Positions 22,165 through 35,445 of a stretch of 64,000 nt of DNA are shown piece by piece. Each line of letters starts with the position of its first letter. Within the stretch, counting starts at the first letter, position 1. Location: contig CM032118.1 of NCBI GenBank assembly GCA_018894105.1, positions 36,064,690 through 36,128,689 on the forward strand. Direction: 5' to 3'. Position numbers and translations under genes: made by a program. The DNA is from Jacaranda mimosifolia (lineage: Eukaryota > Streptophyta > Magnoliopsida > Lamiales > Bignoniaceae). The notes below the pieces were generated by a model. It did no database searches. It was not told the origin of the DNA and saw only the letters and a list, made by a program, of their open reading frames with translations.

Positions 22165-23443
22165 CTAATAATAAAGATAAAAAAAATAAAAATAGATTCA
22201 ATTATGCCTATCAATATTAAACTTAAAAAATTAATTAGTGTATTTTCTATTTATAATATCATCTCATAATTTTTCATAGAATCAATTAAGTTTAAAGAAT
22301 ATATATTGATGAAGTAGTATATAAACTTTTCAAAAAGATTTAGAATTATACATATTTATACATATATAATTGTATATATATGAGAAAAAAAATAAAACTA
22401 ATGGACTTACAAAATTATAATTCAAAAAATCAAAATTTCTAAAATTATTAAACCAAAATAATAAATTTCATCCTATAAAATAGTAAATTTAAAGAACAAA
22501 AAAGAAAGTTAAAAAAAAAGGCAAAATTTAACAAATTACCTGATAACTTGATTGAAAGAATGAATGAAAAAACACTAAATGTAAAATAAGATTTCTCGAA
22601 ACAAATGAAAAAATAAACAAATAAATGAAATAAATAATAGAATTTATCAATGACTAAATTGAAAAATATAGCTATTAAAAATTAATAAATTATAAAATAT
22701 TAAAAATAATGAATATACCCCATCTTGCAAAATTACAAAATTAAATGATCAAAAAGTGAAAGATAAAAAATTAAATAAATAAATTGATAACTTAAACTAA
22801 GTAATAAACAAAAAAGATATAAAAGGTATAGAATTTTAACAACAAAAGTTAAATGATGGACTTTATTCATAGTTGAAGAGAAAATTATAAGCATTAGAGT
22901 TCAAAAAGTCTCTTCCATAATATAACATAACAAAATTAAACGAATAAAATGAAATCAAAACACTGAACAAAGAAAAATCAAGCAATCATTTAATAACTTG
23001 AAGAATAAAATAATAGCACACACAAAGAGGTAGAGAAAAAGAAATGCTAGAGAATTGAGAGTATTAATAAGATAACTTTCAAAATACTCTATTTATAGTG
23101 ATATAGATATAAATTAGTTATTAGAGATAAGAGAAAAATTATAAAAATTTATTGAATTGTGGAGTTTGAATGATTAAGGAATCATCTCTATATTGAGAGT
23201 AGAGATGAAAAATATTTTGTAGATTGGTATTAAAGATAAATAAAGAATGATTTGTTCCAATCAATAAAAAGATTTTAAAAATCTAGATACATTTAAATGA
23301 AAAAATAATATCGAATTAATAACCAATAATAAAATGAAAACTTTTTAATTTAATTAAAAACCTCAAAATTCTGAGAATTCAAAATTTGATCAAAATTGTA
23401 CAATTATAGGTCCCACATGTTGTGCTACATATAATAGTATAGA
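22165..23443 (-). mobile_element. Helitron unit C, truncated at its 3' side
   Basis: From about 22165 the sequence follows unit B (from 19380) closely, for instance the stretch around 22715-22815 against 19908-20010. It ends at 23443 with the same 5' terminus (minus strand TCTATACTATTATATGTAG). The roughly 600 bp that would lead to the CTAG end are absent, so this copy is truncated. No coding sequence. Confidence 0.7.
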
Positions 23444-23464
23444 TAGATAAATAGATAGATATTA

Positions 23465-23678
23465 TTAAACATATTTTGAATTTCGAATGAAAGAAAATTA
23501 GAGATAAAATACAATCATATCAGTTAGAGAGAATAATTAACAACTAATGAAATTTTTTTTCATTAAATTAAAATACTCAAAATTCTAAGAACTTGCCATT
23601 TGACCAAAATTGCACAATTAGAATCAAAATTGCATAATTGTGGGACTCACACTGTTGTGTTATATATAATAGTATAAA
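23465..23678 (-). mobile_element. Helitron 5'-end fragment next to unit C
   Basis: This matches the fragment at 16353-16563 (shared words include ATTAGAGATAA and ACAATCATATC). It ends at 23678 with TTTATACTATTATATATAAC on the minus strand, a variant of the family 5' end with TT for TC. Confidence 0.6.
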
Positions 23679-23910
23679 TATAACTTTTCCTTACTACAAA
23701 TAAAATTATAACTTTATACAGTTAGCATTAGGGAATTCATAACATTCTTCTCCGGTATGAAATTATTTGAAGTAGTAATTAGAACATGGGCAGGTTCTTT
23801 TAGCATCCTCAACTATCTGGCTACAAAGTGTCATGGGCCTGACCATGCAGTCACAAAATCTATTAAAAATATTATATCTTCAAATACAACAGCTTTTTCA
23901 CATGGATTTA

Positions 23911-24341
23911 GAGGGTATTTGCTAAACTAGATCTTATAAGGTCCTACAAAATGTTTTTGAAACTTACAAAATGCTAGATTCATTTTTCTTTTTTCTTTTT
24001 AAAATAAGTTCTTGAAATGTTTGAATAAAGTAAAATATTGGAGCTTACAAGATGTTAGAAATAACAATTCTATAAGTAATATAGTCAAAATTAAGGGAGT
24101 TTGTTAAAATCATAAAGTAAGTTAAGAACTTCTCACTTTTGTTTAAAAGAGCTTATAAGCTCCTATCATCTTTTTTTAGAAGCTTATAAGCTCTTTTTTA
24201 AAAAGATTTACTAAACATTTTTTGACATTTTATAAATTATTTTTAGAAACTTACAAGCTCTTTTTCAAAAAGATTTATTAAACACTTTTTGACATTTTAT
24301 AAAATGTTTTGAGAAGATTATAAGCGGACCCAAACACCCTC
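23911..24341. mobile_element. PIF/Harbinger-like (Tourist) MITE, 431 bp
   Basis: The ends are GAGGGTATTTGCTAA and ACCCAAACACCCTC, so the outer ten bases are inverted repeats with one difference. They are flanked by TTA on both sides (23908-23910 and 24342-24344). A 3-bp TTA/TAA duplication and a GGGTGTTTG terminus are typical of PIF/Harbinger MITEs. The interior has repeated AAGCTTATAAGCTC palindromes and no coding sequence. Confidence 0.8.
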
Positions 24342-24673
24342 TTAATTCAATTCAACTCTACAATTCTCATCCATTAATTAACTTGTACTACGAATATCTT
24401 CAATGATTCTGCTCTTTTATTTTTTTAGATCTTAATAGTTATTCTTTGAGATTGTTCATCAATATTTTCTCCTAATATTAATTTGGTTTTGGGGATTAAT
24501 TAATTGTGAGAGCTACAAGCTAGAAACTAAATAATCACAAGAATGGATATGGATTGATAAACTTCACATAAAAATAGCATAAAAGAACTTGCTCGGTACC
24601 AAAGTTTCATAATATACATATCCCCCGTTAGTTTCTTCAATTCAATAGTTTCAATCTTCTTTCCCACAACATG

Positions 24674-24727
<54 letters not shown>

Positions 24728-24881
24728 GATAGATTATTAACAATATATCAAAAACTTAAAAAAAGAAAAGTTAATTTCCTATGTATCCATCTGAAAAAAG
24801 ACTTGATAGAACCCGATCGAATCATATATGAACAGGCTTCAAATATTTAATTAAACGCCAATTTCGATCTCTAGATATCTT
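24342..24881. repeat. Spacer with (AC)n-(AT)n microsatellite
   Basis: A compound microsatellite, (AC)14 followed by (AT)11 or so, spans about 24679-24728. No gene was recognised in the remainder. Confidence 0.8.
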
Positions 24882-24882
24882 C

Positions 24883-25375
24883 TCAGCCTGAGTTTCTCAT
24901 GTATCCATCCGATCGATCATCTCCCACAGCACAGTACAGACAAGCCACCATATTAATTACAACAGAAATGGGCAGAACCTTCTTTCCTCTGTTGTAGGCT
25001 GCATTGGCAATCTCATCAGCCTTGCCTGAAATTCTGTCCACCATGTTTTCCTGTTTGTGCAATGGAACTCCAGCCTCAGACAGCATTCTTTATATCCTTG
25101 CTTTCGGCAAGTTTTCGCGCTCAAGTCTTTGTGCAAGGCTCCCAGAATGTAAGAAAAACTTCCTCGCACTCAATATCAACTTCTAGATCATCATCATCTT
25201 CTTCTTCTTGTTCCTCCTTTTGTGGATAGATTGTTTCCAGTTGAGTCATTATTAAAAACTGGTCGAGATCATTCGTAGAGCGGATTTCTTCTGGTATTTC
25301 AGGAACAATATTAGACTGCCATGCGTCGCAGAAATCATCCACTGGTATAGATGTTGCAATCCATTGGGAGATCAA
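24883..25375 (-). pseudogene. Unrecognised small acidic protein gene or fragment
   Basis: Two minus-strand frames lie next to each other. The upstream one (from about 25375) reads ISQWIATSIPVDDFCDAWQS and continues to an acidic run EEQEEEDDDDLEVD, then stops near 25121. The downstream one (25086-24883) reads LSEAGVPLHKQENMVDRISG, then KADEIANAAYNRGKKVLP, and stops at 24883. They differ by a frame and overlap by about 30 bp in the middle, so this is either one frameshifted gene or a gene with a small intron. The upstream frame lacks an ATG near its start. Codon use looks protein-like, and the DNA upstream (25376-25470) has 5' UTR character (AAGAACCCTAAACTTGG). I do not recognise the protein and assign no function. 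Confidence 0.35.
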
Positions 25376-26150
25376 TTGATTGTGGGTACTGATCGAAGGG
25401 TTTTTCGATCAGAATTTATATATGTTGTTGTCCAAGTTTAGGGTTCTTGAAGAATGACGAGAATGGAACTTTTGTTTTGAGAGTATATATCTTGAATCTT
25501 GTTTTGGAATAAGTAGCAGTGCGCATTTGGTAGGATATTTGGTTGATTCGTGTGGGATTCTGCCTATCAATATATATTGAGATTTCTTTCCTTATCTAAA
25601 TTAAACTAGCATATTAATCTGTGTCGTACTAGGGAAATATAAAATATTTAAATGGTGCTTTCCTCATCTAAAAAACTAGCAGATTACATGAAATATCATT
25701 AGGAAATTCATAACATACTTACCTCGTATGAAATTATTTGAACTCTAATTACATTAAATATCGTATTATAGAAAAATATTTAAAAACACCTACAATGTCT
25801 AATATATAAGATATATTTATAAAATTACATCAATCAAATATAATATATATATATATATATTATTACATTTACAATGTCTATAATATGCGCTAGCTATCTC
25901 TTTTATATGTAACCAAAAATATGCATATTCTAGTATATTATAATTATATTTGTATATAAAACAAATTAAAAAACTGTTTATGTGTATAAATACTGTATAA
26001 TCTATGTTTATATGTTACAATACACACATGATTCTATATATACTACATAATGATACATTACAAGTAAATTTGCACTATGCATATAAGTAAAGTTATAAGT
26101 ATCTGAATATATGCTTATATGTTGTAATTTTTATTATAAACAAGATTTAA
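25376..26150. other. AT-rich spacer
   Basis: The left 200 bp may be the upstream region of the acidic-protein frame. The rest is AT-rich with TA runs (for example 25841-25862). No gene or named repeat was seen. Confidence 0.5.
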
Positions 26151-29100
26151 GGGCTAGTTTGGTTGGGTTTATCCCAGCTTACCATTCGTTTGATTGGAGG
26201 AACAATAAACATTCAAATTTGTATGAATACCAAAAATTCATATTTATACATGCAAGTTCCATGATAAATTAACCTGCTATCCCCCATGTGTTTATTTATC
26301 ATGCCAACCAAACTATACCACAATAATAAAAAATAACACAAATTATCAAATGATAAATTGTAACACCCCTAAATTTATTATTTTGGAAAATAAGGATTTA
26401 AGAATTAAGATACTAACTTTACAATTTTTGGGGTTCGAAATAAATAAGAATGACTTAATTGCATGGGAATTGAAAGTTTTAGGGTCAAATTGCAATTTGA
26501 GGAAAATTGATTGAATAACATCTTAAAGTTTTGAGGGTCAAACTGATAATATTTATGGTCAAATGGGTGAATGTTAGGCACTAACTAGGTCCAGGGGTTG
26601 AATTGAAATTTCTCAACACTTTGGAGGACTTAATAGAAGGCTAGGATGAAGTTCTGGGGTCAACTCGTGATTTTGGAAAAATGCTCCTTATATATAATTC
26701 CCCCCCCCCCCCAATTTCTTTCATTTCTTCCCTGTGCACCCATCTCTCCCTCCTCCAGTTATTCCTCCGGCGACGGCCCGAAACAAGAACCAACGCAACC
26801 AATCTCTTCCCTACCTCCTTAGGAACCCTCTGATACCTTATGTAAGTTGTCTTCTCCAGCGAACCATCGAATTTTGGAGTTGAAAGCTGGCCGATGGCAA
26901 CAAGTGGCGGGCACAGCGGAGCAGTGGCAGGAGCTAGCTTCTAGGCGACATTTATGGTAGACTCTAGCTCAAGGAACACCGTGGTGCCTTTGCATTGAAG
27001 TTTGGCACGACGGCGGAGGCAAAATTGAAGGAAATCTTCACGGCGGCGAGTGGTGGCTTCGAGACTTCGGGGCTGAAATTGAAGGCCTTCCCGGCAGCGA
27101 AGCTTGCAATTATTTTGGGCGTTGGGTTCATGGTGTTGAGACGTGTCCAGTGGTGGCGGTGTTGACAAGTTCCGACAACAGTGGACAGCAGCGATGCTGA
27201 GACAGTTTCTTCGACTCATTGCAATGATCGTGGTGGTGTAATTGGTTTGTGATTTTGAGGTTTCGATTGAGATATCTTAGGTAATGCCCAAAAGTTGGAA
27301 TTGATATTTTGTGCCATTTATTTTACCGAATCTTGTATATTGTTAAGAAAGATGAAGGATTTGATATAGGACTTAGATATGGACCATGCATGAAAAATTA
27401 TACGTGCTTAGTGGACCTAGATTTATATTATTATATGATAACTTTGGGTTAATTAAGTTAATTAGAGGATTAAACCATAATTCTATGGATTTGAGACCTA
27501 AGTGACAAAAAAATGGGGTTATTAAAGATAGTTGGGCCATTATTATCAACTTTGTGTATCATTCTAAGGTTAAGTATATAATTTAAGGATCCGATTATAA
27601 TCCTTAAGCAGAACATATATATAAATCTCGTGAGTATTTCGGTATTAACGATGTAACTAACATATTTCCTATCGATAATGTCGAACAAACCCTAAACTAC
27701 TATATTAACCGAGTAATAATCAAATTTAGACAGTTATTCATAAATGTAATTATAGGATCGAATGAAGATTCTGACAGTGAACCTGCTCTTTTGGATAGGT
27801 GACGAGGAACTGGGTCCTGCAGACCAATAGGCGGTGATAGCATATCTGAGGCTATTAAGGTGAGGGTCTAACCACTCTGGTATTTGACTTGATAAACCTA
27901 TCTATTAATCGTTTTGTAAACTCCTGTAAGGGTTAAGCTTGCCTTTATTATGAGAAATGATCGATTCTTGATTACTGAATTTCGTTATTGTTTGAACTCT
28001 TGATTGTTATCTATTTATTGTATCGTAAACCCTTGTGAAGGTTTAGCAATCTAGTACTTGATTTCACCTATCTGTCATTTGTGATAAACCCGTGTGAGGG
28101 TTAAACTTGTTTCCGTTCTGTAATTGCATCTTGGTTATTGAATTTAGTGAATTTTTGAATTCTTGTTATTATCTGTTAATTGATTCGAATACCCTTGTGA
28201 AGGTTGTTTCCTTGACTTGGATTCTGTTGAAAATTGAGTACTCCTGTTCTGGCGCCAAGAACTTATGTTGTCTTGATTGATATTGATTGGTCTGAATTCG
28301 TTCTGCTTGCCATATGTCTGGCCTTATCGGTTCGTCTGAATCTGTCATGTACGTTACTAATTCGCCTTGTCGAAAATCTATTTGTTGATGTTTGATATAT
28401 ATATATATATATATACAGAGATATGTTGGCCGAGTGCCGATCTTAGCGGAATGCTTGGAACTGCAGTACCGCTAGGGGCTATTCCCTGGATTTCAACGAT
28501 ACTGCTAAGGGCTATTCCCTGGGCATCAGCATCTGCCATATACCAAGCTATCATGCTTGGATAAGATTAATTGATTGGAATAAGGAGAATTTGATATGCT
28601 TGTTATACTTGAATTATTTGGATTGCATATTGTGCTTAGGTTTGTTTGCTTCCATTTGTACTTTGATCAAGGAGCAACAAGGACGGTGCAGCTTTCCTAA
28701 TTTAGATTGAGCTGATGTCTGGGCCGAACGAGCCGACGGTGATACCTCCCGTAGTAAATCGGTTGAGTTGGCCAATGGCAATACCTCCCATAATAAATTG
28801 TTGAGCTGGCCGGGCCGTTCGAGCCGACGATAACAACTCCCGATCTAGTAGCCTGGAATTTGAAATATCTTTGTTCTGGTACATTCGTGTCATCTTTTCA
28901 ATGTCATGCTTGTTTATGTTCCGTTGGACTTCTGATTTTGCTACATATCTATGTGGTTGCTCGTTGTACATCCCCCACTGAGTCCTTAAGACTCACCCTC
29001 TCTATTATTCTTGATTTTTCCCAGTCAGATTTTGACGATGGACTTGGATTTCAGGCTTGGACTGGAAATCTACGTTTTGTAATAGATTAATGGTTACGTG

Positions 29101-29481
29101 TGCTTTTGGGTTTTCTTGGATATTATGTTATGTTTAGAGATGTTGTGATATGATAAGTTTGAATCCAATATATGTGGCATATATATATTAGGTTGAACGT
29201 CATGGGATGTATATAGTACTTTTGTGGTAATTTGTTTAAGTTGGAGCGTATTGCTATTTTGGTGAATTTAAAGTTTTTCTTATGGGCCTATCGTTCTGTC
29301 TTGTGGGTTATGATTTAAGTTTGAATCGGAGTGACATCTCAGATTAGGGGTTATTCTGAGAGGGAGTGTTACATAAATAATCATGAGAAAACTTAAAAAT
29401 CCAACCAAAGTAATCCTAATACTCATAATAAGTTGAATTTTGTTCTAATTGATTTGTGCACTTAGATAAATCAAACAAGGG
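26151..29481. mobile_element. Possible MITE interrupted by the solo LTR
   Basis: The left end is GGGCTAGTTTGGTTGGGTTT, preceded by TAA (26148-26150). On the far side of the solo LTR the sequence ends near ATAAATCAAACAAGGG (29466-29481), whose complement CCCTTGTTTGATTTAT resembles the left end. The left end also resembles that of the MITE at 38830. No right-hand TAA is visible, so this is weaker than the other MITE calls. Without the LTR the element would be about 310 bp. Confidence 0.4.
26359..29373 (+). mobile_element. Solo LTR (3015 bp), probable Tekay/Del chromovirus type
   Basis: The ends are TGTAACAC and GTGTTACA, perfect 8-bp inverted repeats. They are flanked by a perfect 5-bp duplication TAAAT (26354-26358 and 29374-29378). 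Only one copy of the terminal sequences is present, and no primer site, polypurine tract or pol sequence lies inside, so it is one LTR left after recombination. A TATA-like TTATATATAA is near 26687, and short repeats of the type AAACCCTTGTGAAGGTT occur near 27917, 28024, 28083 and 28181. Size and TGTAACAC ends fit Tekay/Del LTRs; the lineage is inference. A 92-codon minus-strand frame at 26941-27219 is not regarded as a gene. Confidence 0.85.
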
Positions 29482-30877
29482 ACCCAGGAAATTATTTTGG
29501 CATAAATTTAATATATGTTTTTAGTCAAATATTAAAACAAAAGGAATATATCAAATGAAATTTCATTCTATGTAAACAGCCTTACCTAATTATTTTTAGT
29601 CCTTTTATATAAGTGTCTTTTAATTCTTTTTAGAATTTAAAAACATAATGTTATAAGAGAAGATTAGAAATTATGGATATTTTAGGTAGTCGTGATACTA
29701 AATTTTATTTTTTTTAAATTTAACCTTACAACAACTTTTAAACACACTACTTAATAAGGTCTTTAGTTGTAAATATCATAAATATAATTAAAAAAAATCA
29801 GAAATATTATTTTTGTATTAACACGTTTATAACCATGATATTTCTGAAAAGAAATGTATGAATTTTTTGATAATATGTATATATATGTGATATTTAAAAG
29901 CAATATCTTTTGATTGTTATTTTAATCTAAATTTGAAAAAGGATATGAGAATTTGTTTTCAAGTATATTAGTCATCTATTTTTTCCATTCTTTTTAATTC
30001 ATTAAAATTATGTAAACATTGTAATATTTTAAACAGTGCAATTTACAATTTTGTTTGTCAAAATCTTTAGTTGACATCATCCTTCTTTTATTGAGTCAAT
30101 ATGTATTTTTATAATTTGCTAATAAACTATAATTTGTTAATTCTTAAAAATAAGTAATTCCTCATTTATATAAAAGAAATATGCACTAGGTTCGTGTTTA
30201 TAGATTGCTAGTACTATATAAAAAGAAATTCCTCTTGCACTTTCAAAGACGGTTACACTAGTTACATCAAAATTTAGATTATCAATTATATTTTTAATTT
30301 TTAATTTAATTTCAAAAGTATATTTATTGCTCAATGTAAAATTACAAAATATAAATAATATGATAAATATATGATGAAAAATTTATAAAACGTGTAGGCA
30401 GGTATATCATACATTTTTTAACTTTTGACATAATAATTAATCGCTAAGTATAAATTTATATTAATTTATAATTGATATAGTATGTTATTAGTGTGGTTAT
30501 TATTAAAAATATTCTATTATTTAACTATACTATATAAAAAAATTGAGTGCTTGATTATTTATAAACTAAGTTCATGCATGTAGAGATAGTGTATGTGTGC
30601 CACGGTGATTCTGTGTTATTTAAAACAAATCATATTTTTTCTTAAGAAGAAATATTTTGGGTGTATACATATATTATTTTGCATTCTAAATAGTTGATGA
30701 TTCAATAACATCAACTTATATTTATAGGTGTGAAATTAAGATTTAAATCTTAATGAATCTGAGTGTACGTGTCTATATATATGTATAAAAAAAATCATAT
30801 ATTATTTTGTATGATTATAAGAGTTTGAAAGACTTTAGACGGTTGTTTATATTCTCAACTCTTAGGGTAATCGCTCG
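29482..30877. other. AT-rich spacer upstream of the helicase gene
   Basis: No coding sequence or clear element was seen. The minus-strand frame at 30137-30334 looks like chance in AT-rich DNA. Confidence 0.5.
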
Positions 30878-30898
30878 ATTATGCCCCATGGCCCATAG
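30878..30898 (+). promoter_or_regulatory. GGCCCAT (site II-like) motif upstream of RH36
   Basis: ATGGCCCAT lies about 50 bp before the helicase start codon. GGCCCA/TGGGCC motifs are common in promoters of plant ribosome-biogenesis and translation genes (TCP-bound site II). Placement fits a gene for a pre-rRNA processing helicase. Functional assignment is inference. Confidence 0.4.
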
Positions 30899-30944
30899 CG
30901 AAGGTCTCCATTGATAGTTACACAGAGCTTCGAGCTCAACAATC

Positions 30945-33900
30945 ATGGACGATCAAATTCAAGTCGACGAGAATTTCCCATTGTTTTCCAGAAAAAAGAA
31001 ATCCGCCCCCATAACAACCACCAGCAAGAAAAACCACCCGCCAGAAACTGCCACCCTTGCCGCCGCCGCCGCCCCAAAAGTACTCGATAAAGAACTAAAT
31101 CCCAACCCGACCCCAGACCATATCACCTTCTCCGACTTGGGCCTTGCAGAATGGGCCGTCAATACCTGCAAGGAGCTAGGGATGAAGCGGCCTACTCCCG
31201 TGCAGCACCACTGCATCCCCAAAATCCTATCAGGCCAGGACGTCATGGGCCTGGCTCAGACTGGAAGCGGCAAGACGGCGGCGTTCGCCCTCCCCATTCT
31301 CCACCGCCTCGCGGAAGACCCATTTGGGGTGTTCGCGCTGGTTGTGACTCCGACTCGGGAGCTGGCCTACCAGTTGGCGGAGCAGTTTCGGGCCCTTGGG
31401 TCGGGTTTAGCACTGCGGTGTTCAGTGATTGTGGGCGGCATGGATATGATTAACCAGGCCCAGAGTTTGATGCAGAGGCCCCATGTGGTGATTGCTACTC
31501 CTGGTAGGATTAAGGTTCTTATTGAGGAGAATCCTGATGATATTCCTGCTGTTTTCTCCTATACCAAGGTGATTCATGTCTTACTTTTGAATTTTGGATC
31601 TTTATATTTATTTGTTTGTTTTCATTTGTAATTGTGTTTTCTGGTGGTTAATAGAAGGCTTTTCTGTGAAATGTAGGAAACCTTGAAATTGAATTACACT
31701 TTGAAAATAAATTATAGCTGATTGACATTTTGCTTCTTTACTCCTCAAAGTCTTAAAATGCATTGATTTTAGAAGAAGAAAAATTATGTGAACTTAATTG
31801 AATATGAACAGTATTTTTAGGGAAGTATTCGCTTTTCAAATTGCTGTGTTAGGAAGCCAGTGTTGGCCTTTGAATTATTTAGGAATAAAAATTATGAGTC
31901 TCTCTAGTAGCAATTCTTAGCTTTCATTTGAATTTTTTCACTCCTTGGTACTGTTTACTGAACTTCTGAATGAAATCTTAGTGAGGATATGTACTAAACC
32001 TAGTATTCGAAGTATTTCATGTAAATTATTTTGTATGTTGATTGAAATAGCAATTTAGAGTCAAGGAGAGAAGACCAATTTGGATGATTATTCTGAGACC
32101 AATTGTTGTAGCCATATTCAATGCCAGAAAAGACCATGATAGTTCATGTTAGCTTTCAATCAATTTGGGAGTTATTATGCATATCTCTGGTTTTATGCCC
32201 AATTGTGAACCAGATATGCTTTTCCAGTTTATACTCTGAGTCCATGTATTGCAATGCTTCTTCGACTTCTAAAGCCTGCTTTCTACTAAGGTGATGTGAT
32301 TTATTTGAACTTTTAACTCCAAATTTCTTTTAAATTACCTAAACTCTTAAGAATTAAGACATTTTTCCAATGAGATTCTGCTATATTAAAGTATTTATGT
32401 TGCAGGCTGCTATGCCTATGCCCTCAAATTTTAAGCCTGATGAAGAATCTTTTTGCAGTTTCTAGTCTTGGATGAAGCAGATAGAGTCTTGGGTGTTAAC
32501 TTTGAAGCAGAATTAAGAGTTATTTTCCAGTGCTTACCAAAGAACCGGCAAACTTTACTCTTTTCTGCAACCATGACAAGTAACTTACAAACTTTACTTG
32601 AACTTTCGGCAAATAAGGCATACTTTTATGCCGCATATGAGGGTTTTAAAACAGTAGAATCTCTAAGACAGCAGTATGTTTTTATCCCCAAGAATGTGAA
32701 GGATGTGTATCTACTGCACCTATTAAACAAAATGGAAGAGATGGGCATTCGATCTGCCATAATTTTTGTATCCACCTGCAGGTACAATTTTCTTATATAA
32801 TCTCAGAGATTCTTAATTATCTCTTGTTTCAGTAGAACATGAGTACCAATTTACTGGTAATGTGGTTAATATGGCATTAACAAGCTAGAAAATGTCCAGT
32901 GTAAAATCATTCTCTGATTAGTTGCACTAATTGGCATGGGTGATGAAAGTTGTCTTGGTGCAAGCTAGCATAAGATGTCTTTGACACAGGATTTAGTGGA
33001 TAAAATGTCTGTCTGCAATAGTGTGAAAAAAAAATCAGCATGATATGCAAGGCTCTAACTTTTCAGGAACTGATATTGTATAAGTATAGTATATCCCGTT
33101 GAGCATCAAATTGGAATGGTTACAGAAAGAATAAGTGATTTTGAAGCATTGAAAGAATGTCCTTGGGCCTTTACTATGTCTTTTCAAGTCACATGCGTAA
33201 TGCGTCTAATGCTTTGCTTTACACCGAGAGCATAAAATCATCTTTTTTCCAATGAAAGCAGTTGGTTAATCAAACAAGTAAAGACAAGAATCATGCACCG
33301 CAGCAATTAGGTGTTTTTTCTCACCCCTTGACAATTAGTTATCTTGCAAGCTTAAATTTGCAGTAAAACTCACATTAAATGGTTGGTCACTTTTTAAAGT
33401 ATGACGAGATCAATGTTTCTTGCATATAGGAGGCATGGTCTGCTTCTTCAAAACCCCTTGATCCAATGTTTTCTGTTGAGCAGGAGTTGCGAGCTTCTGA
33501 GTTTGTTGCTGGAGCAGCTTGAACTGGAAGTTGCTGCATTACACTCTTTCAAGTCCCAGTCTTTGAGACTTTCTGCATTACATAAATTCAAATCTGGACA
33601 GGTCCCTGTGTTATTAGCGACTGATGTTGCTAACCGTGGTTTAGATATACCAACAATAGATTTGGTTATAAACTATGACATTCCCAGGTAATGACTTCTT
33701 TCAGACTGTCGATATTGATTCTTGTAGCATACTCAATAAAACTGAAACTCCTATTCATTATAGGTACCCAGAGGATTATGTTCATCGTGTTGGGCGTACT
33801 GCAAGGGCCGGAAGAGGAGGCCTTGCTGTTAGCTTTGTCACCCAGGTATAATGTAAAATGTGATGGTATTTATTTCTGAACATTTTTCATGGGATTCTAG

Positions 33901-34716
33901 AAGGCTGCTGATCATGGTTGGTGGTGTTGGAAACTATTGACGTAAAATTTTTCTGGTCAATTTAAGATGTACTTTTAGCAAGGAACTAGTCTGAAATAAA
34001 TATTAGGTTAGAAAAATTCAGGATACTACACTTACTGAGGCTGTTATGTAGTCAAGATATATCGAAGAGAAAGCTGGGCATTATTTATTTCTTGTTTCTT
34101 ATTTTGATATTGATGCCATGGTGGTGGAGTGATGCTTAAGGAGTTTTTCCATGTTTCCTTTGACTTGCATTCTAACCCCTTTAAGATATATTATGCAGAA
34201 TGATGTGGAGCTTGTACATGAAATAGAAGCGGTTATAGGGAAACAACTGGATAAGTTTGATTGTAAAGAAAAGGAAGTGCTTGAAGATAATATTACAAAG
34301 GTAAGAGCTTGAAACCATTCTGGAAATATTGTTTTGTATAATTTTTGCTAATTTGTATGGGGCATGAACATAGCAAATTTTCCAGTCTGATCTTTGAAAC
34401 TGTTTCTACACTTAAGCAGATATACTTGATCAAATTTGTTTTTGGACAATTCATGTTCAATGCCTGGTGTGGTTAAAGAACCCAGTTCATGTGAGCTAGA
34501 AATGCCATAGTGCTTATGAATATATTTCTTTACTTTCATTTTCAGGTCTACAAGGCTAGGCGTGTAGCAACAATGAAGATGATGGACGATGGCTTTGAGG
34601 AGAAAGCCAAGGCACGAAAAGCACAGAAATTAAAGACACTAGCAGAAAAAGGCCTATTAAAGAACAGGAGTAAGAAACGAAAGAGAGAGAAACCTACCGA
34701 AGAATCTGAAGACTGA
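30945..34716 (+). CDS. RH36: DEAD-box ATP-dependent RNA helicase 36 (Dbp8/DDX49 type)
   Basis: Six coding exons: 30945-31568, 32459-32781, 33484-33687, 33764-33845, 34199-34300 and 34546-34716. They total 1506 bp and encode 501 residues. All junctions are GT..AG and in phase. Motifs in order: Q motif region TPVQ (84-87), Walker A AQTGSGKT (104-111), PTREL (136-140), TPGR (185-188), DEAD (213-216), SAT in FSATM, ARG-finger region HRVGRTARAG in exon 4. The C-terminal tail is rich in Lys and Arg (NRSKKRKREKPTEE). In yeast the homologue Dbp8 unwinds RNA during 18S rRNA maturation in the nucleolus. The same role here is family inference. The exon 3 start at 33484 was chosen because it restores RSCELLSLLLEQLELE in frame. 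The gene is convergent with the NF-YC gene, with stop codons 729 bp apart. Confidence 0.93.
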
Positions 34717-35445
34717 AGTACGTTCTGCAACATGACCCGTGCCTCTCATTTGTGTGTGTTAGCGCTACACCTTTTGGGGCTCCGGCGTTTTCCTGCCACC
34801 TTCAACTTTCTGTTCTCCCCTTTGTCAAAAAGGATGAAACTCTGTACCCCTTGTGATCTTAGAATGTCCTAGATTATAAAATTTCCATTTGTTTCATATA
34901 GGAAATAGGAAAGTTTTGGCCAAAACATTTATTATATTGTAACCAGCAGATTCACATATAAAAAATTAGACTACTGGGATTTTGGACCTTCCTAAGAGCC
35001 ATTTTCCAAGTTAAACAATTTCATCCTGGATTGAGAGAATGATGAGTTAGCATTTTTCCATTTTGCTCTGTTCATGGCTGCTTAAAAATCTGAATCTGCA
35101 CTCTATGTTCCATTTTTGATTTATTTTATTTTTGGGTGGGGGTGGGAGTGGGGAAAAGATAACTGCAAAAGGATTTCAGTTCAAAAGGATTTCTCCCTTT
35201 TGTTTGTTATAGCCATTCCCACCAGCAATATAAATCTGTCTCAGAATACTATATGGCTTGCATGATACGTTACCTTATAAATATTCTCACTACACATGAT
35301 ACACTAGCTTAAAAGTAATCTCGCTACCATCATCCGGGTTCCTACACCACAACAACTAGGAATACCGCTACTTCAAAACAAATAATACAATTTCCAGTTT
35401 GTCTTCAAAGAGATCCATCATAATGCAACATTTCCCTTCCAGTTA
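34717..35445. other. Convergent 3' UTRs of RH36 and NF-YC
   Basis: This stretch between two stop codons holds the 3' ends of both genes. No other coding sequence was seen. Poly(A) sites cannot be placed from sequence alone. Confidence 0.6.

Noticed and set aside
26941..27219. 92-codon minus-strand frame
   Set aside because: It lies within the solo LTR and has no recognisable domain. The frame is open because this part of the LTR is GC-rich.
30959..31453. Frames overlapping helicase exon 1 in other phases
   Set aside because: They are shadows of the strongly coding exon 1. The helicase motifs are all in the 30945 frame.
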